Below are positions 1 to 11,660 of a stretch of DNA of 64,000 nt, one piece after another. The stretch lies in contig JAQFVV010012402.1 in the NCBI GenBank assembly GCA_028023455.1, positions 11,078,292 through 11,142,291 of the forward strand, written 5' to 3'. Within the stretch, counting starts at the first letter, position 1, and every line of letters starts with the position of its first letter. The notes under the pieces were generated by a model. That model did no database searches, was not told the DNA's origin, and saw only the letters and a list, made by a program, of their open reading frames with translations. Source of the DNA: Epiperipatus broadwayi. Taxonomy: Eukaryota > Onychophora > Udeonychophora > Euonychophora > Peripatidae. The translations under genes were made by a program, and so were the position numbers.

Positions 1-771
1 AATTTTTCTAGTGAGTAAATTAATAAATATGATGCATAATCAATTCCATAATTTATAGTAGGATGATCCTTAATTCTATACCTATTTTAATCTCAAATTT
101 CTATTGCAAAAATTTTATAACATAAGCTAGAAAAAAAACAAAAACAACAAACATAAAAAGGCAGAGTGTTGAAAAAAAAAATGGATATGATAATTTGCAA
201 AGAAAACATAGTAATACCAAATATATATATATATTCTAAGTATAGAAAATAAAGCAAAATAATTTGTAACTAAATAATTAATAATAAATGCATATGTCTA
301 ATTTTAAAACTTACGATAGGCATTTGTTAAAGCATAATGTATGAATGAAAAATGAACATGGTGTAGTAATTATCTTACAAATCATAGGAATTGCTGGACA
401 AAAGATAACAATGAACAGACAAATGGGAAGATTAACTTTAAATTAGAATTTACAATAATATTTTACAAATTTTAATAAAATGCAGAAGATATAAAAAAAT
501 TTATGCTTATAAATATAGATTTCCAACAGAATTCTCTACTATTTTTATATTCAAAGCACATGGGGAAAGATCTGAAATAGTAGCAAAAATATTGAAGCAG
601 GCAAGTTTTTATAACTAGCATTTTCTTGTAGATAATTTTTATTTTTAACAAAAAAATAAAAGCATAAATTTTACAATCATTGAACATCCAAAGTAAATAA
701 ATATACCCAAGAAAGGTCTACATAAGATTCGATATGTGAATATACAGAAATAATATAAATATAGTGAGTAA
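1..771. other. Unassigned AT-rich DNA
   Basis: I see no gene here. The open frame on the minus strand near 472-687 is a low-complexity F/I/K/Y-rich run with no recognisable domain. A short (AT)n tract lies near 221-234. Confidence 0.6.
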
Positions 772-1165
772 ATAAAGGGATTTGAACCCAGGATTTTCCA
801 GTCTGTTCATTCTTTACTCTATCTCAAGCAATTGATACACATGACCACACCCATGCAAAAAAATATACATGATCCCTGACATATGTATTTTGTGCTGAAC
901 CCAGCACTTATCAGTTGGATCAGATCATAATCTCCCACATATACATATAATCAGTACATGGTTTATATTAAGATAGTAATTTCTCACATTTTAATGGCCA
1001 GGCTTTAATATTCTTACCCTTCCAACTATTCAATCATCTATTTCATTGAAAAACGGATGATGGAATGCTCAAAACCCTTGTTTGATTTGATATTATAGTC
1101 ATACTCATGTAGACATTATATCAATCTAACCCCTCATGTTATCAGACATTACATATTGTAGAGGA
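772..1165 (-). repeat. Family T interspersed repeat, reverse copy
   Basis: This segment is the reverse complement of the repeat at 46827-47225 and 52480-52815. Shared landmarks, read on the minus strand, are a 'gatggaatgctcaaaaccc'-type block, the 'tatcttaatataaacc' block, a 'cagcac'/'ccaactga' block, and a terminal B-box-like sequence. The last is seen on the plus strand as ggatttgaaccc at about 780-791. The B-box resemblance (GGTTCRAATCC) suggests tRNA ancestry for that end. It is moderately diverged from the other copies and no ORF is present. Confidence 0.7.
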
Positions 1166-2510
1166 ATTGGCAATCCTCATTGTTTATAACTTACAAGCTT
1201 AAGAGATAGGGTCATGTGATATATGACTCTTATTTTGACTATTTATTACATATTTAATATATTAATAGAAGAGGGGTGGGCTAAACTTATACTAATATGT
1301 AATCTATTTCCCAAGCCATATGTGATCCTAATGCAGTATGTCATTTAGATTGAGTTTTTTTTTTTCATAATTTAGATATTTAATTCCATTTTAATCTTTT
1401 ATTAAATTAATTTGAATAATTAAGTTTAAGAGTACATATTTCATTGCAAATATGCAGACCTCACTTTCCTAATATATATAATAAAGAATAGAAATAAGGA
1501 GATAATATCCACGTAGATAAAAATAACCTTTAATGTTACCAAGAAATTATCAATTACTAATAATTAACAATTCCTGAGACCAAACCAATTGTTTCATTAA
1601 ACGTACAATAGCTCTTTTGTTTGAGTTTTTTGATGAAGCAAAAACTTTCATGAGTCCACCAATCATTAAGCTAAATTTACTTACTATATGATAGTTGTCA
1701 TTTGGGATATTCTCTCAGCAAAGTGCTGATTTTTTGAAAGTATGAAAATATAATTTATGCTATATTATATCTGAAAAAATAAAGTTAGACAATATATAGG
1801 TAGCTAAATTATTTTCAGTAAAAGAGCAAAATTAGAAATAAATAAGTGGGAAATGATTAATCATATGAGTGTTGTAAGTATCTTAATGATATAAAGATTT
1901 CATTAAAAAATAGCAATCAATGATGTTACTATCAATAATAATAAAATATTATAGTAAATAATTGAGTAGTTTATCATTTGGAAGTCTTAACTGATTTGAG
2001 TATTGTAAATGATAGAGCAGAGCTGTAACCTGTGAACCTTTAGTCTTCATTATGTCATCATTGCATTAAACCATGCAGAACTATCAAATGGTATCACTGG
2101 ATCATTAGTAACTTCATAACTTACTCATTCCACATTCAGAAAAAGATGTAACATACTTTTTTCATCCTGGCTTAAAAAAATTATGCAGAGAAGACTGCTT
2201 CAGCATTTTTTTTCATTGCAAAAATAAGAATCAATGCATTGAGAAATATTATCTGCCATAAGGTCAAATAAAAATTAAAAATATCAATTGTTTATGTCAT
2301 ATTTTGCATCATTGGTATACTTTGACTACTATAATTTAAAAAATAAATCTTTGGAAAATATTTGATTTCAGAAGTATCATAAATATTAGAATATACATTC
2401 TCATTTCTTTTGATTTCAGCAATTTTTTAAGAATAAACATGCTATGGTATAAGAACATAATTTATAATATAAAACCATTATTATATAATATTGAAATACA
2501 AGTATTGAAG
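1166..2510. other. Unassigned AT-rich DNA
   Basis: No ORF above background, no recognisable repeat family and no RNA gene was seen. It is homopolymer-rich (for example the T run near 1355) but otherwise featureless by eye. Confidence 0.55.
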
Positions 2511-2545
2511 CAATGGATCTGAAGCCCGATCCATGCTTCACCATC
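2505..2545. repeat. Short hairpin motif, copy 1
   Basis: GAAGCAATGGATC and GATCCATGCTTC form an almost perfect stem with a short loop. A second copy of the same design, preceded by the same 'attgaagca' context, is at 6993-7028. Function unknown; it may be the end of a small mobile element. Confidence 0.45.
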
Positions 2546-2604
2546 TTTATATAATATCTGACTGTCACAGTATAATGTATATACTTAAGCTACATTAAAT
2601 TAAA

Positions 2605-3160
2605 GGGAATTTGAACCCAGACTTTCAGCTGACTACAGTGGATGACTGTAGAGGCAAAAAGTCTGGTTTCAAATCCCCATTAATTACATCTAGGTTAAGA
2701 ATATACATTATACTTGTATTTCAATATTACATATTCAGCCTATACTCTTCCCATTCCTCTTCTGTGTATTTAGATAGACGTACTAAAATCCTACATATGA
2801 GGGATCAACAACTTGACATAGGGTCAACATGGATATGACTATAATATTGGCATCATCAAGGGTTTTGAGCATTCTATCATCAGATTTTTAGTGATATGAA
2901 TGGCTGAAGTATTGGAGAATGGAGAAGATTGAAGCCTGTCTGTTAAAGTGTGTAGATTTGCTATCTTAATATAAATTGAGCATTGATTATATATAAATGT
3001 GGGAGATGATGATCCAGGCCAACTGATGAGTGCTAGTTTAGCGTGAAATATGCATATTGAAGATTATTTATCTTTTTCACATGAATGTGCTCATGTGTAT
3101 CGGTTATATAGGATACATTAGTTGATTATATGGAGCTTGAAAGTCTGGGTTCATTATTTA
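2605..3160 (+). repeat. Family T repeat, composite copy
   Basis: The part from about 2700 onward matches 46827-47225 in forward orientation. Shared blocks include 'tgtatttaaat/gat', 'catatgaggg', 'gtcaacatggatatgac', 'catcatcagattttt', 'gaagcctgtc', 'tatcttaatataaa' and 'aactgatgagtgct'. It ends near 3152 with 'gaaagtctgggttca'. The left edge (2605-2632) carries the reverse complement of the same end, 'gggaatttgaacccagacttt', so the copy has inverted, outward-facing B-box-like termini. A second B-box-like sequence, 'ggtttcaaatcccc', sits at about 2664-2677. The open frame across 2611-2838 is a shadow of the repeat. Confidence 0.65.
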
Positions 3161-5765
3161 TATAAGAAAATCGTATGATTTATTGCTTGAAAGGTCATGC
3201 GGCTTTCAAGCGTTAAAATACTGAACTGAGCCCAATAGTCGCACTCAATTGACTAAACTAAGATTTTTTTTTTCAGCTTTCATCAGCTGAATTTAATCGT
3301 GACACTTTAACTCTTGGGTTCTCCTTCTATTATAATGTATACGTACTGCAGATTATTATTTTGGCTAATCACGTAACAAGACATACTTAACGATTTTTCA
3401 TTAATATAGATAGATACAACTTATAAATAATAATTACTAAAATTCTACAATAAAAAACTCATAAACTTGATCTTATAGAAAAAAATAAAAATTAATGTAT
3501 GCTCCCAGAGTAAGTAAAGGGTTTTGTGTGTGTGTGTGTGTGTGATTATTATTGTAATTGAGAAGGATTTTGATGCAAATTTGCGGGCACATTAATATTT
3601 CAAAGTTAATTAATAATTAATTAGTTTGATTTATTTATTCTTTTCATATATTTTTTTTTAGCAAATGCAATTTGTATTATTTTAGTAAATGAAGAAGAAT
3701 AAAGATAATTATTATATTATTGGATTACGTTGACGTTTAAAATATAAAATATATTTCAATGTAAAAAATCCGGGAATAAGTAAACAAAATAATTATCTTT
3801 TCAAATAACATTTACACACTGAAGTAGAGAAACGAATATTTTAACTTCGTTTTTTTAAATAAAAAATAGTAATAATAAAAGTTTTAACTTTAAAATACAA
3901 TTATGTTTTATTAAGATAAATCTGAATTTACAGAATATTTATTTAGTCGGTATTAAAATCGCATCTTTTAAAGAGTTGGTAAAACTTTTTATTCCAGCCC
4001 GTGATAAACTTCCATTAGCTAGTAGTAGTACTACTGTGATTTTATTATTTCAAAACCAATTTATTTCTGACTTGAATGTAACTATAAATAATGTGGAAAA
4101 AAAAAAACATACAATAGACATAAGCTATTATGCAGGCTTATTATAAAAATAATAATATGTGAAAAATCGTTAAAAGAAAGATTGGATACAATGTCACAAA
4201 GATATTAAATTGTGCTTTATGTTTAGGAGTTAACGTTCAGCTATGAATCACTCTGAATTATCTGAGAGAGGCAGCAAACTGATTGATTAAATTCGTTGTG
4301 AATTGCCGTGTTAGTGACACTGTCAAGTCGTTCTGACAGCCGCCTGCAGCCGATCTTCTTGACACATTTAGAATAAGAAAATAGCGCTCCATTCTGTGAC
4401 TAAAATCCGACGGGACGAAGTGACCAGCGTTTATCTTAAATACTCATTTGAACAGAAGCACTTATCACTTAAATCCATTTTTGCAAAATTAAAAACCGTA
4501 AATGCATTTCTTTGTTATACAAAAGGAATAAATAATAATGTCATTAAAATTATTGTAATAATTATTTTTAAAAAAATGATGGCTCTATATTCAATTGTCA
4601 TCATGGAATATAAAAACAAAACTAAATTATTTAAATAATGAGACAAAATTTTTATATTCATGATATAATATTCTAATATTGTCCAGAGACTTGTTAGAGT
4701 CAAAAAATCTATTACAGTATATATATTAAAGGTCTTTAAGATATAATAATTAGTGTACGTATCTGCCATGGTCACAACTTAAGATTCGAATACAATTGAA
4801 ATATAAATTTTGGCTAATCTTTTCATTAAATATCGTCAGTAAAACAGTAATTTTAATAGAAGGAAGAAACAAAAAAAAAACAACTTTACTATCCAGGAAT
4901 TGATTTATCTAATGAACATTGTCTTCGTTTTACCTTTTCTGTTTAATAATAGAGTGATGAACTTTTGGTATTTCAACATCATATGACTAATTTTTTGATT
5001 ATTTTATATTTACTCTTTTTTATATAAGGATAATATGAAAGACTAAGTATTTAAAGGCTGCTTTAGTTTTTCTTTGCTATATATATATATATGTGTGTGT
5101 GTAAATGAAAAATAAATGGGAAATTTCCACGTAATGTTTAATTTAACATACATATCTAGATATGTATATGTTAGTATTGTGTGTGTGTGTGATTAGTTGA
5201 TCATAGAATAATACTTTCTTCAACTTTTCTCCACAACTTTTATTATAAATTTTTGAATTGGATTGTAATATATATATATAAGATAAAAACCATTCTCTAC
5301 CTGAAAAAGAGTATTTAATGATAAAAAAATATTAGATTGCCAATAACGGTATAGACATCTAGATATATAAGTCTCTAACTCACATCTCAAGTTGAGATTG
5401 CCCATGAAATAAAAGTATAGCAGAGAGAGGATAGTTTGGACATTTTTTACTAATAGAAAATTGTATTATAATGATATTTGAGATGAAGAAGGCACTGCTA
5501 AAAAAATTTAACACATTGAATGTATTTATATATAACAATAATAATAAGTTGTACCAAAAAGACTGAAAGAGAAATTATTTTCATAATAATTTAGAAAACT
5601 TTTATGGTACCGGTTTAATAAGAAATCTAAGACATTTTTGATAATTGGGGGAGCCACTAAACCACTGCTGACATGACCAAGTGATAAAACAATGGTAGAC
5701 AATTGAGAGAAAGAAGTATTCACAATATTTGATTCAAAGCACATAAAATATTTTAAATTTCATCA
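3161..5765. other. Unassigned AT-rich DNA with a small GC-richer island
   Basis: No gene was recognised. A (GT)n tract is at 3522-3543 and an (AT)n(GT)n tract near 5081-5101. Bases 4290-4430 are visibly richer in G+C and CpG than the surroundings ('cagccgcctgcagccgatc', 'ccgacgggacgaag'), which could mark non-repetitive host sequence, but no coding or promoter signature is clear. The 61-86-codon open frames here look like chance. Confidence 0.5.
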
Positions 5766-6350
5766 AAAAAAAATTTAAAAAGTGCAAGGAACATATAAAA
5801 CTGTTCTGGATATTTTATCTGCAAAATAAATTACTAAATTAATTTAAAATATAGATGTAAAATATGTGCACATACTTATCAAATATATGGCAGCAAAATA
5901 AATTACTAAATGGAAATAAATTACTAAACTAATGTAATAACATGTACAAATATTTACTGAATGTATGCAACACTAAACCAACATAAAAATATGGATATAA
6001 AAACATATTCAAGTACTTATCAAATGTACACAACATTAAAGCAATACAAAAACATCGATGTAAAAACATATACAAGTACTTATCAACAAAATAAATTAAA
6101 AAGCTGAAATAAATTATTAAAATAATGTAAAACCATTACAAATATTTATTGAATATATGCAACCTTAAACCAACAAATAAACATGAAAGTGAAAATATCC
6201 ACATATCCTTATCAGCAAAATTAATTACTAAATAAACAAAAATTTAAAACAAATTTCATATTTTATCTAAAGTAGGTGCTTACTAAATGTATAGGTGCAA
6301 AACAAATTACTAAATTAACACAAAAATATGTACATCAATAAATCTGGCAG
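5766..6350. repeat. Degenerate tandem repeat
   Basis: Blocks resembling 'gcaaaataaattactaaa' and 'tacaagtacttatcaa' recur about every 60-190 bases, each followed by 'aacactaaaccaacataaaaa'-like text. This indicates an old satellite with a higher-order unit of roughly 180-190 bp. No coding potential. Confidence 0.6.
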
Positions 6351-6394
6351 CATAATACTTGAGGAAAACACAACACTTATAGTTTATCAAATAT

Positions 6395-6860
6395 AACATT
6401 AAAAAAATTTCCAATATGATTTTTAAAAAGTAAATAGATTTTTATTTATTTATCCAAAAACATGGACATGACCTGACAAAAGGAAAATAGAGAGGCAAAA
6501 AAATTGCTAGGAGTCACATCACTTTGACTTCATGACATTAGAGCAGGAAAAAATTAAATGCTGCTCAATCTTGATATAAGGTTGAAAAAATATTTCATAT
6601 TTTATCAAAACTGTTATTTTATGTTGGTTTTAAAAAAGCAAATAGATTTTTTATTACTTCAAAGCATGGAAAGTTGTATCTACTTCTCCACATAGTCTGA
6701 AAAAAAGGGAAAATATTATCATAACCTGAAAAAGAAAAACTTGAAAAGAAAAAATTGGCAAGAGTCAACTTTGACCTTGTGACATCAGAGCAGAGGGGGG
6801 AAATGTTTAAATGTTGGTCAAACTCTTGATATTAAGATTGTAAAAAAAATTAAAGCTGGG
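6395..6860. repeat. Two-copy diverged tandem duplication
   Basis: Text around 6410-6600 ('ttttaaaaagtaaatagattttt', 'ggagtcacatcactttgac', 'gacattagagcag', 'aatcttgatat') is repeated with changes at 6625-6850 ('ttttaaaaaagcaaatagat', 'agagtcaactttgacc', 'gacatcagagcag', 'aactcttgatat'). The unit is about 220-240 bp. Function unknown. Confidence 0.6.
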
Positions 6861-6899
6861 GGAAAACATCATCCAACTATTTAACTATCTTATCACCCA

Positions 6900-6990
6900 C
6901 TCAATCATTCATCTGTTGGATGTCTACCTATCTATCTACTTACCTACCTATTTATATCTCTAAGTATCTATCTATTTATTTAACTCTCTA
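6900..6990. repeat. Degenerate (TATC/TACC)n microsatellite
   Basis: Imperfect tetranucleotide run of ctat/ctac/ttat units. It is the same motif class as the long satellite at 18909-19699. The STYL/IYLS open frame across it is an artefact of the repeat. Confidence 0.8.
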
Positions 6991-6992
6991 TA

Positions 6993-7028
6993 TTGAAGCA
7001 GTCGATCTTAGCCCAAGATTGAGCTTCA
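6993..7028. repeat. Short hairpin motif, copy 2
   Basis: GAAGCAGTCGATC and GATTGAGCTTC form an imperfect stem around 'ttagcccaa'. It corresponds base for base in layout to the hairpin at 2505-2545, including the 'gcccRat' loop text and the following 'ttcac'. Confidence 0.45.
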
Positions 7029-8090
7029 CTGTTCTACTACTTAATCTACATTTCATCCTGCTCTTTTTTTGTCATATGTATATAAACTATATGTGCGTTT
7101 CTGAGAAACATCTATAAAATTTATAAATATAAATTTTAAAATAAAAATGTCTTTAAATATTTTGATATTATTGTCTCTAGATGAGACTCAGAGGTATACA
7201 TATATTAACAGAGCATATATATATATAAGTAAAAGCAAATATTGTAAATAATTTTGTATTTTTTTTCTTAATTATATTTTATTTATTTTGTAATTATTTT
7301 TCTTTATATAATTACAGAAAAATTCAAGATGGAAGATGTAATCATTAACGGTTAATTATATATTGATATACAAAAAAGTGAATAGCATACTAAAGAGAGA
7401 GAGAAAGAGTGAAATGACAATCATGAGAGACATGGATTTATAAGACACCAAAGAAATACAATAGCTTATGAGCTGCAGCACATTTACTTTAATGGAAAAG
7501 TGCAACTAATTTTAAATAATTTTTGACAATCTAATACTTAATGCAAAAATATGCTTACAAAAAATTACCATTTACTAATACTGCTCAACTTAATCATTAT
7601 TGGAGATAAAGCCTGCACTAAATTAAAAAGCATATAAAACTTTAGTAAATAATGAGAAACTGATTTGTGAATTTTTGGATGTAAATGATAATGAATGAAA
7701 TACATAGTAAAAAAAATTAAAGGAAATACAAATAAATCTGCAAAATCTTTCTTCTAAGATTAAACTACAATAATTATAATGAATCTCATAATACAAAGTA
7801 GTTTTACAAAGAAGAGAAGTCAAAATAAAATACTTAAAAAATATTTAATTGGATATTGGGAAGTTTTAAAATAAAATTAAGAAAAATAAGAAGTAATTTA
7901 TAATAATTACAAAACATAAGCTACAGAAATTGGTTGTTTGTCAAAATATTTGTTAGATCAAACAAACACTTCAGTCTTTGCCATATTTACTAAGAAATGT
8001 CAAACATAAAAAATATACCTGAATTAATAATCATCAAAAAAATATTAAATAAATATACAGAAGATCTATGACATAAGTACATCAATCAAG
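7029..8090. other. Unassigned AT-rich DNA
   Basis: No recognisable gene, RNA or repeat family. Very AT-rich, with short runs such as (AT)n near 7218-7229 and a small AG-rich run near 7395-7411. Confidence 0.55.
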
Positions 8091-8405
8091 ATACTTGGGA
8101 AAAAAGCATTTATATAGAGAATATCTCAGTACTGGAAGATGAAGACAAATTAGTCTAGAGATCATTGATAAAACCTAAGATCTCTGGAATTGATGGCCAT
8201 TTATTAGAAACATTTAAGAAAACTGAAGAGTAACTAATAATAGACTGACCAAATGATTTAATTTTTCTGGAAATTTGCCAATGATATAATAAAAAGTATT
8301 TTGTTTTCAATTCTAAAGAATGAAATCATAATAACAAAGTATTGTAAAACAATAAACAATATTTTTGTAATATTGCATTTATAAGTTCTACATACATAAA
8401 ATCTA
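8091..8405 (+). pseudogene. Decayed LINE-type reverse transcriptase fragment
   Basis: Read in shifting plus-strand frames, the segment gives 'KPKISGIDGHLLETFKKTEE' followed by 'SILFSILKN' and 'YCKTINNIFVILHL'. These match the order and spacing of the conserved non-LTR RT blocks (K..K.PG.DGI..E..K, then S.F.PI.K, then C.NYRTI.LI.H.SK). In-frame stops occur after LV and after TEE, so this is a relic. No YxDD block or endonuclease domain was found around it. The assignment rests on eye-matching short motifs. Confidence 0.45.
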
Positions 8406-9656
8406 ACAGTAATCAAAAGGTGGCTAATTTACATACAAATAATCTCAATCAAATTTTAAAATAAATTTTTAAATAAAAATGCTAATAATTATATTAGCCC
8501 AATTACTGAACTCTCAGCCACTTCACTTTACATATTATGGACATTTTGCATTATTTAAAATGAATATTGCATCCTGATAATATACAACTTCGCATATTAG
8601 CTGACAATTTCAGATTAAAGACAACTTTTTTAAAAAAGATAAAATTTTAACAAGATGAAGCAAATCTTTTCAAATAAAATTTTTTTGATTTAATTTCAAC
8701 TGTTTAAAAATGCACATTGAATATATATGAATGCTTAGCAACAAATGCTAACTTTTTTAAAAAAACCACTTCCTATTTTAATCAATTATATAATATGTTA
8801 TGTAAACTCTCTATATATAATAACATATAGTTTTTTAGAATTAAACATATACCAACAGTCACAAAATAAAGATTAATATATTAAGATAAATCTAAATGTG
8901 AAACTTACACAGCAAAAGTTCTTTAGTTGAAGTTCTCTATAGTTCATTGTGAGGACTTTTTTTGCATACTAATATTTCTTACACTGTGACTTTCATTAAT
9001 TAATTCCATTTATAATTTTGATCCTTTCTTCACATATAGTGTATTTTGTGAATCTTCTGTCTTTGAAATTTGAGATTTAAATAGTTTTTCCCATTTTGAG
9101 TAGAGATTCCTTCAAATATCTTTGTTAGGTTCACTAGAAGTCCAGGTTAGATTTCAACAGTTTTCAGTAGTTTCTCTTTTCTACTCAGTTATATTAAACA
9201 AAAATCCAGATTCTAATTTTAAGACAAATTGATTATATATAAGTTTTGACCTGTTGTTTTTAAAAAGTTTGATCTTGTTTTTCATACCTTTGATAATATC
9301 TTATTTTGAACCCTGTTATGACCTCATTTTATTTTAATTACATGAATTTAAAAAAGCATCTTCATTATTTAATTGATAGAACTTTCAAAACATGATAATT
9401 ATTAAATTGCCTGAATTTTGCCTTTGTTTTCAAATCTCATATTTCAAACAGGCTTAATTTTTTATTAACTATTTTTTAATTTAATTATTTAAAATTTATT
9501 TTTTTTAAATTCTAGTATATATAACTGAGTTGTTTTTCAATACATTGCATTCTTTCTTTCAATTATTGATAAAAGAAACAGTTCTAGCATAGTTTATATA
9601 ATTTATTAATTCTTTTAAATTTAAGCACTTTTAATAAGTCTAGTAATTATTTATTC
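8406..9656. other. Unassigned AT-rich DNA
   Basis: No gene or repeat family recognised. Any remaining LINE sequence downstream of the RT fragment has decayed beyond recognition by eye. Confidence 0.5.
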
Positions 9657-10660
9657 ATATAATTCTATAATTAAAAATCACTTCTTTTCTTTTCAAAAAC
9701 TTTATTTGATGTATATATATATATCCACTTATTTCCAACGTTTCGACTATCTTTACTCTGTAGTCATTTTCAAGGATCTAGAAAAAACATTACATTATAA
9801 ACAAACTTCACATAATAAAAACAAAAATAATCAAAAACAATATAAAGCATATAAACCCCATAAAATTTAAAAATAAATAAAATACATTAAAATCAATTAA
9901 ATTAAAAACACAAAACATACACCACACTTACTTGACTCCCTTCTCAAAAAACTTTCCCTTTTTACATTTTTTATCCAAAAAACCAATTGTTACAATAAAA
10001 AACTTATTTCCTTTTTCTTTCTTATATACTTCAAAATTGAATTTATTTCCAAAAATAATTCTTTATTCATGTCTTATCCAATTCTATTTAAAACAGGTTT
10101 ATATCTTTTTCTATATAAACTCTCTTTTACCATTCTTTCTTTATACAATCTAACCCCCTCCAACATTTTAATCTTAAAATCTGTATGTCCAATTTCCTTA
10201 CTATGTATATTTACATTAGAATTCCTATCTCTCAAATGCTGTTTCAATCTTGTCTCTAATTTGTTCTTTGTTGTACCAATATATGATACATCTTTATTCT
10301 CTTTTTTACAATCCAAACATTCTATTTTATAAATACCATTCATGTTTTCAACATTCCTATTTCTTATCATATTACCTAAATTACATTTCCTTTTATATAC
10401 TGGTTTCAACAATAAACCACATTCCTTACCATATTTCTTATTCATATCCCTCATTATCTTTTTAATCTTAAAAAAAGTACTTTTTGACACTTTATACCCA
10501 CTATACATAAATTCCTTCTTTTTTTCTTTCTTTTTTCTCAATTTCCTCTCAATTTTGTCTATATTCTTTTTTCCACATAATTTATTAATAATCTTAATTG
10601 GATAATCATTTTTTATTGCCTCATTTTTTATACACTCCATTTCCTCCCTAAATAACCCCT
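9657..10660 (-). mobile_element. 5'-truncated Penelope-like element, inverted left copy
   Basis: This 1,004-bp segment is the near-exact reverse complement of 10734-11737; paired positions sum to 21394 throughout. On the minus strand it holds, in order, a linker region, a GIY-YIG endonuclease ORF, an AT-rich 3' untranslated region, a hammerhead-like motif (9735-9778), an (AT)n stretch and 'catcaaataaagtttttgaaaag' near the 3' end. A GIY-YIG domain downstream of a basic linker is the C-terminal architecture of PLE proteins. The reverse transcriptase part is missing, as in typical 5'-truncated PLE copies. The few mismatches between arms imply very recent formation, or an assembly foldback. Confidence 0.8.
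9735..9778 (-). ncRNA. Hammerhead-ribozyme-like motif, left PLE copy
   Basis: The minus strand reads 'TTGAAAA', then GACTA...TAGTC as a 5-bp stem II candidate, then 'GAAAC'. Hammerhead cores need CUGANGA, stem II, then GAAA. Here the GAAA side is intact but the first box departs from consensus (U at the first C, A at G8), so self-cleavage is doubtful. PLEs are known to carry hammerhead motifs, which supports the assignment. Confidence 0.5.
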
Positions 10661-10733
10661 CCTCTGAACATAGATTAATTCCTCTAACTATTCTATTATT
10701 AACAATATTAATCCTATGTATGTATTCATACAT
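10074..10733 (-). CDS. Penelope-like element GIY-YIG endonuclease (truncated polyprotein), left copy
   Basis: 219-residue ORF whose last 188 residues are nearly identical to the ORF at 10754-11320 (for example R instead of I in the SLYxKRYKP segment). The first 31 residues come from the 73-bp loop and are probably not native. A lysine-rich linker with a cysteine motif precedes the nuclease. The GIY-YIG signature is complete: GIYKI, SYIG, the conserved arginine in LETRLKQH and the glutamate in VKESLY. In PLEs this domain nicks target DNA to prime reverse transcription. Without the RT domain this copy cannot mobilise by itself. Whether it is expressed is unknown. Confidence 0.75.
   Translation of the reverse strand: MYEYIHRINIVNNRIVRGINLCSEEGLFREEMECIKNEAIKNDYPIKIINKLCGKKNIDKIERKLRKKKEKKKEFMYSGYKVSKSTFFKIKKIMRDMNKKYGKECGLLLKPVYKRKCNLGNMIRNRNVENMNGIYKIECLDCKKENKDVSYIGTTKNKLETRLKQHLRDRNSNVNIHSKEIGHTDFKIKMLEGVRLYKERMVKESLYRKRYKPVLNRIG
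10661..10733. other. 73-bp loop between inverted PLE copies
   Basis: The only sequence not shared between the arms. It ends with a small perfect palindrome, 'atgtatgtattcatacat', directly abutting the right arm. Confidence 0.75.
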
Positions 10734-10753
10734 AGGGGTTATTTAGGGAGGAA

Positions 10754-11320
10754 ATGGAGTGTATAAAAAATGAGGCAATAAAAAATGATTATCCAATTAA
10801 GATTATTAATAAATTATGTGGAAAAAAAAATATAGACAAAATTGAGAGGAAATTGAGAAAAAAGAAAGAAAAAAAGAAGGAGTTTATGTATAGTGGGTAT
10901 AAAGTGTCAAAAAGTACTTTTTTTAAGATTAAAAAGATAATGAGGGATATGAATAAGAAATATGGTAAGGAATGTGGTTTATTGTTGAAACCAGTATATA
11001 AAAGGAAATGTAATTTAGGTAATATGATAAGAAATAGGAATGTTGAAAACATGAATGGTATTTATAAAATAGAATGTTTGGATTGTAAAAAAGAGAATAA
11101 AGATGTATCATATATTGGTACAACAAAGAACAAATTAGAGACAAGATTGAAACAGCATTTGAGAGATAGGAATTCTAATGTAAATATACATAGTAAGGAA
11201 ATTGGACATACAGATTTTAAGATTAAAATGTTGGAGGGGGTTAGATTGTATAAAGAAAGAATGGTAAAAGAGAGTTTATATATAAAAAGATATAAACCTG
11301 TTTTAAATAGAATTGGATAA
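10754..11320 (+). CDS. Penelope-like element GIY-YIG endonuclease (truncated polyprotein), right copy
   Basis: 188 residues. Residues 1-100 are a basic linker: a KLRKKKEKKK run at about 33-42, C74 and C86, which probably follows the RT thumb in the full protein. The GIY-YIG domain occupies about 101-188, with GIY at 102-104, YIG at 120-122, R131 and E173, so all signature catalytic residues are visible. In this family the domain is an endonuclease that nicks DNA for target-primed reverse transcription. The start codon is simply the first ATG after the truncation point, so the natural N-terminus (RT domain) is absent. The reading frame is intact, consistent with recent insertion. Confidence 0.8.
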   Translation: MECIKNEAIKNDYPIKIINKLCGKKNIDKIERKLRKKKEKKKEFMYSGYKVSKSTFFKIKKIMRDMNKKYGKECGLLLKPVYKRKCNLGNMIRNRNVENMNGIYKIECLDCKKENKDVSYIGTTKNKLETRLKQHLRDRNSNVNIHSKEIGHTDFKIKMLEGVRLYKERMVKESLYIKRYKPVLNRIG

Positions 11321-11617
11321 GACATGAATAAAGAATTATTTTTGGAAATAAATTCATTTTTGAAGTATATAAGAAAGAAAAAGGAAATAAGTTTTTTATT
11401 GTAACAATTGGTTTTTTGGATAAAAAATGTAAAAAGGGAAAGTTTTTTGAGAAGGGAGTCAAGTAAGTGTGGTGTATGTTTTGTGTTTTTAATTTAATTG
11501 ATTTTAATGTATTTTATTTATTTTTAAATTTTATGGGGTTTATATGCTTTATATTGTTTTTGATTATTTTTGTTTTTATTATGTAAAGTTTGTTTATTAT
11601 GTAATGTTTTTTCTAGA

Positions 11618-11660
11618 TCCTTGAAAATGACTACAGAGTAAAGATAGTCAAAACGTTGGA
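11618..11660 (+). ncRNA. Hammerhead-ribozyme-like motif, right PLE copy
   Basis: Same motif as at 9735-9778, with GACTA/TAGTC stem II and a loop 'cagagtaaaga'. Here the second core box reads CAAAAC instead of CGAAAC, so this copy is further from an active core. Confidence 0.45.

Noticed and set aside
5766-6350. CRISPR-like repeat array
   Set aside because: The units are degenerate, unequal in spacing, and in eukaryotic AT-rich DNA; an ordinary old satellite fits.
10069-10605. Several plus-strand ORFs opposite the left PLE nuclease (and their mirror images at 10789-11462)
   Set aside because: Antisense shadows of the GIY-YIG ORFs; they are F/L/S/Y-rich with no domain.
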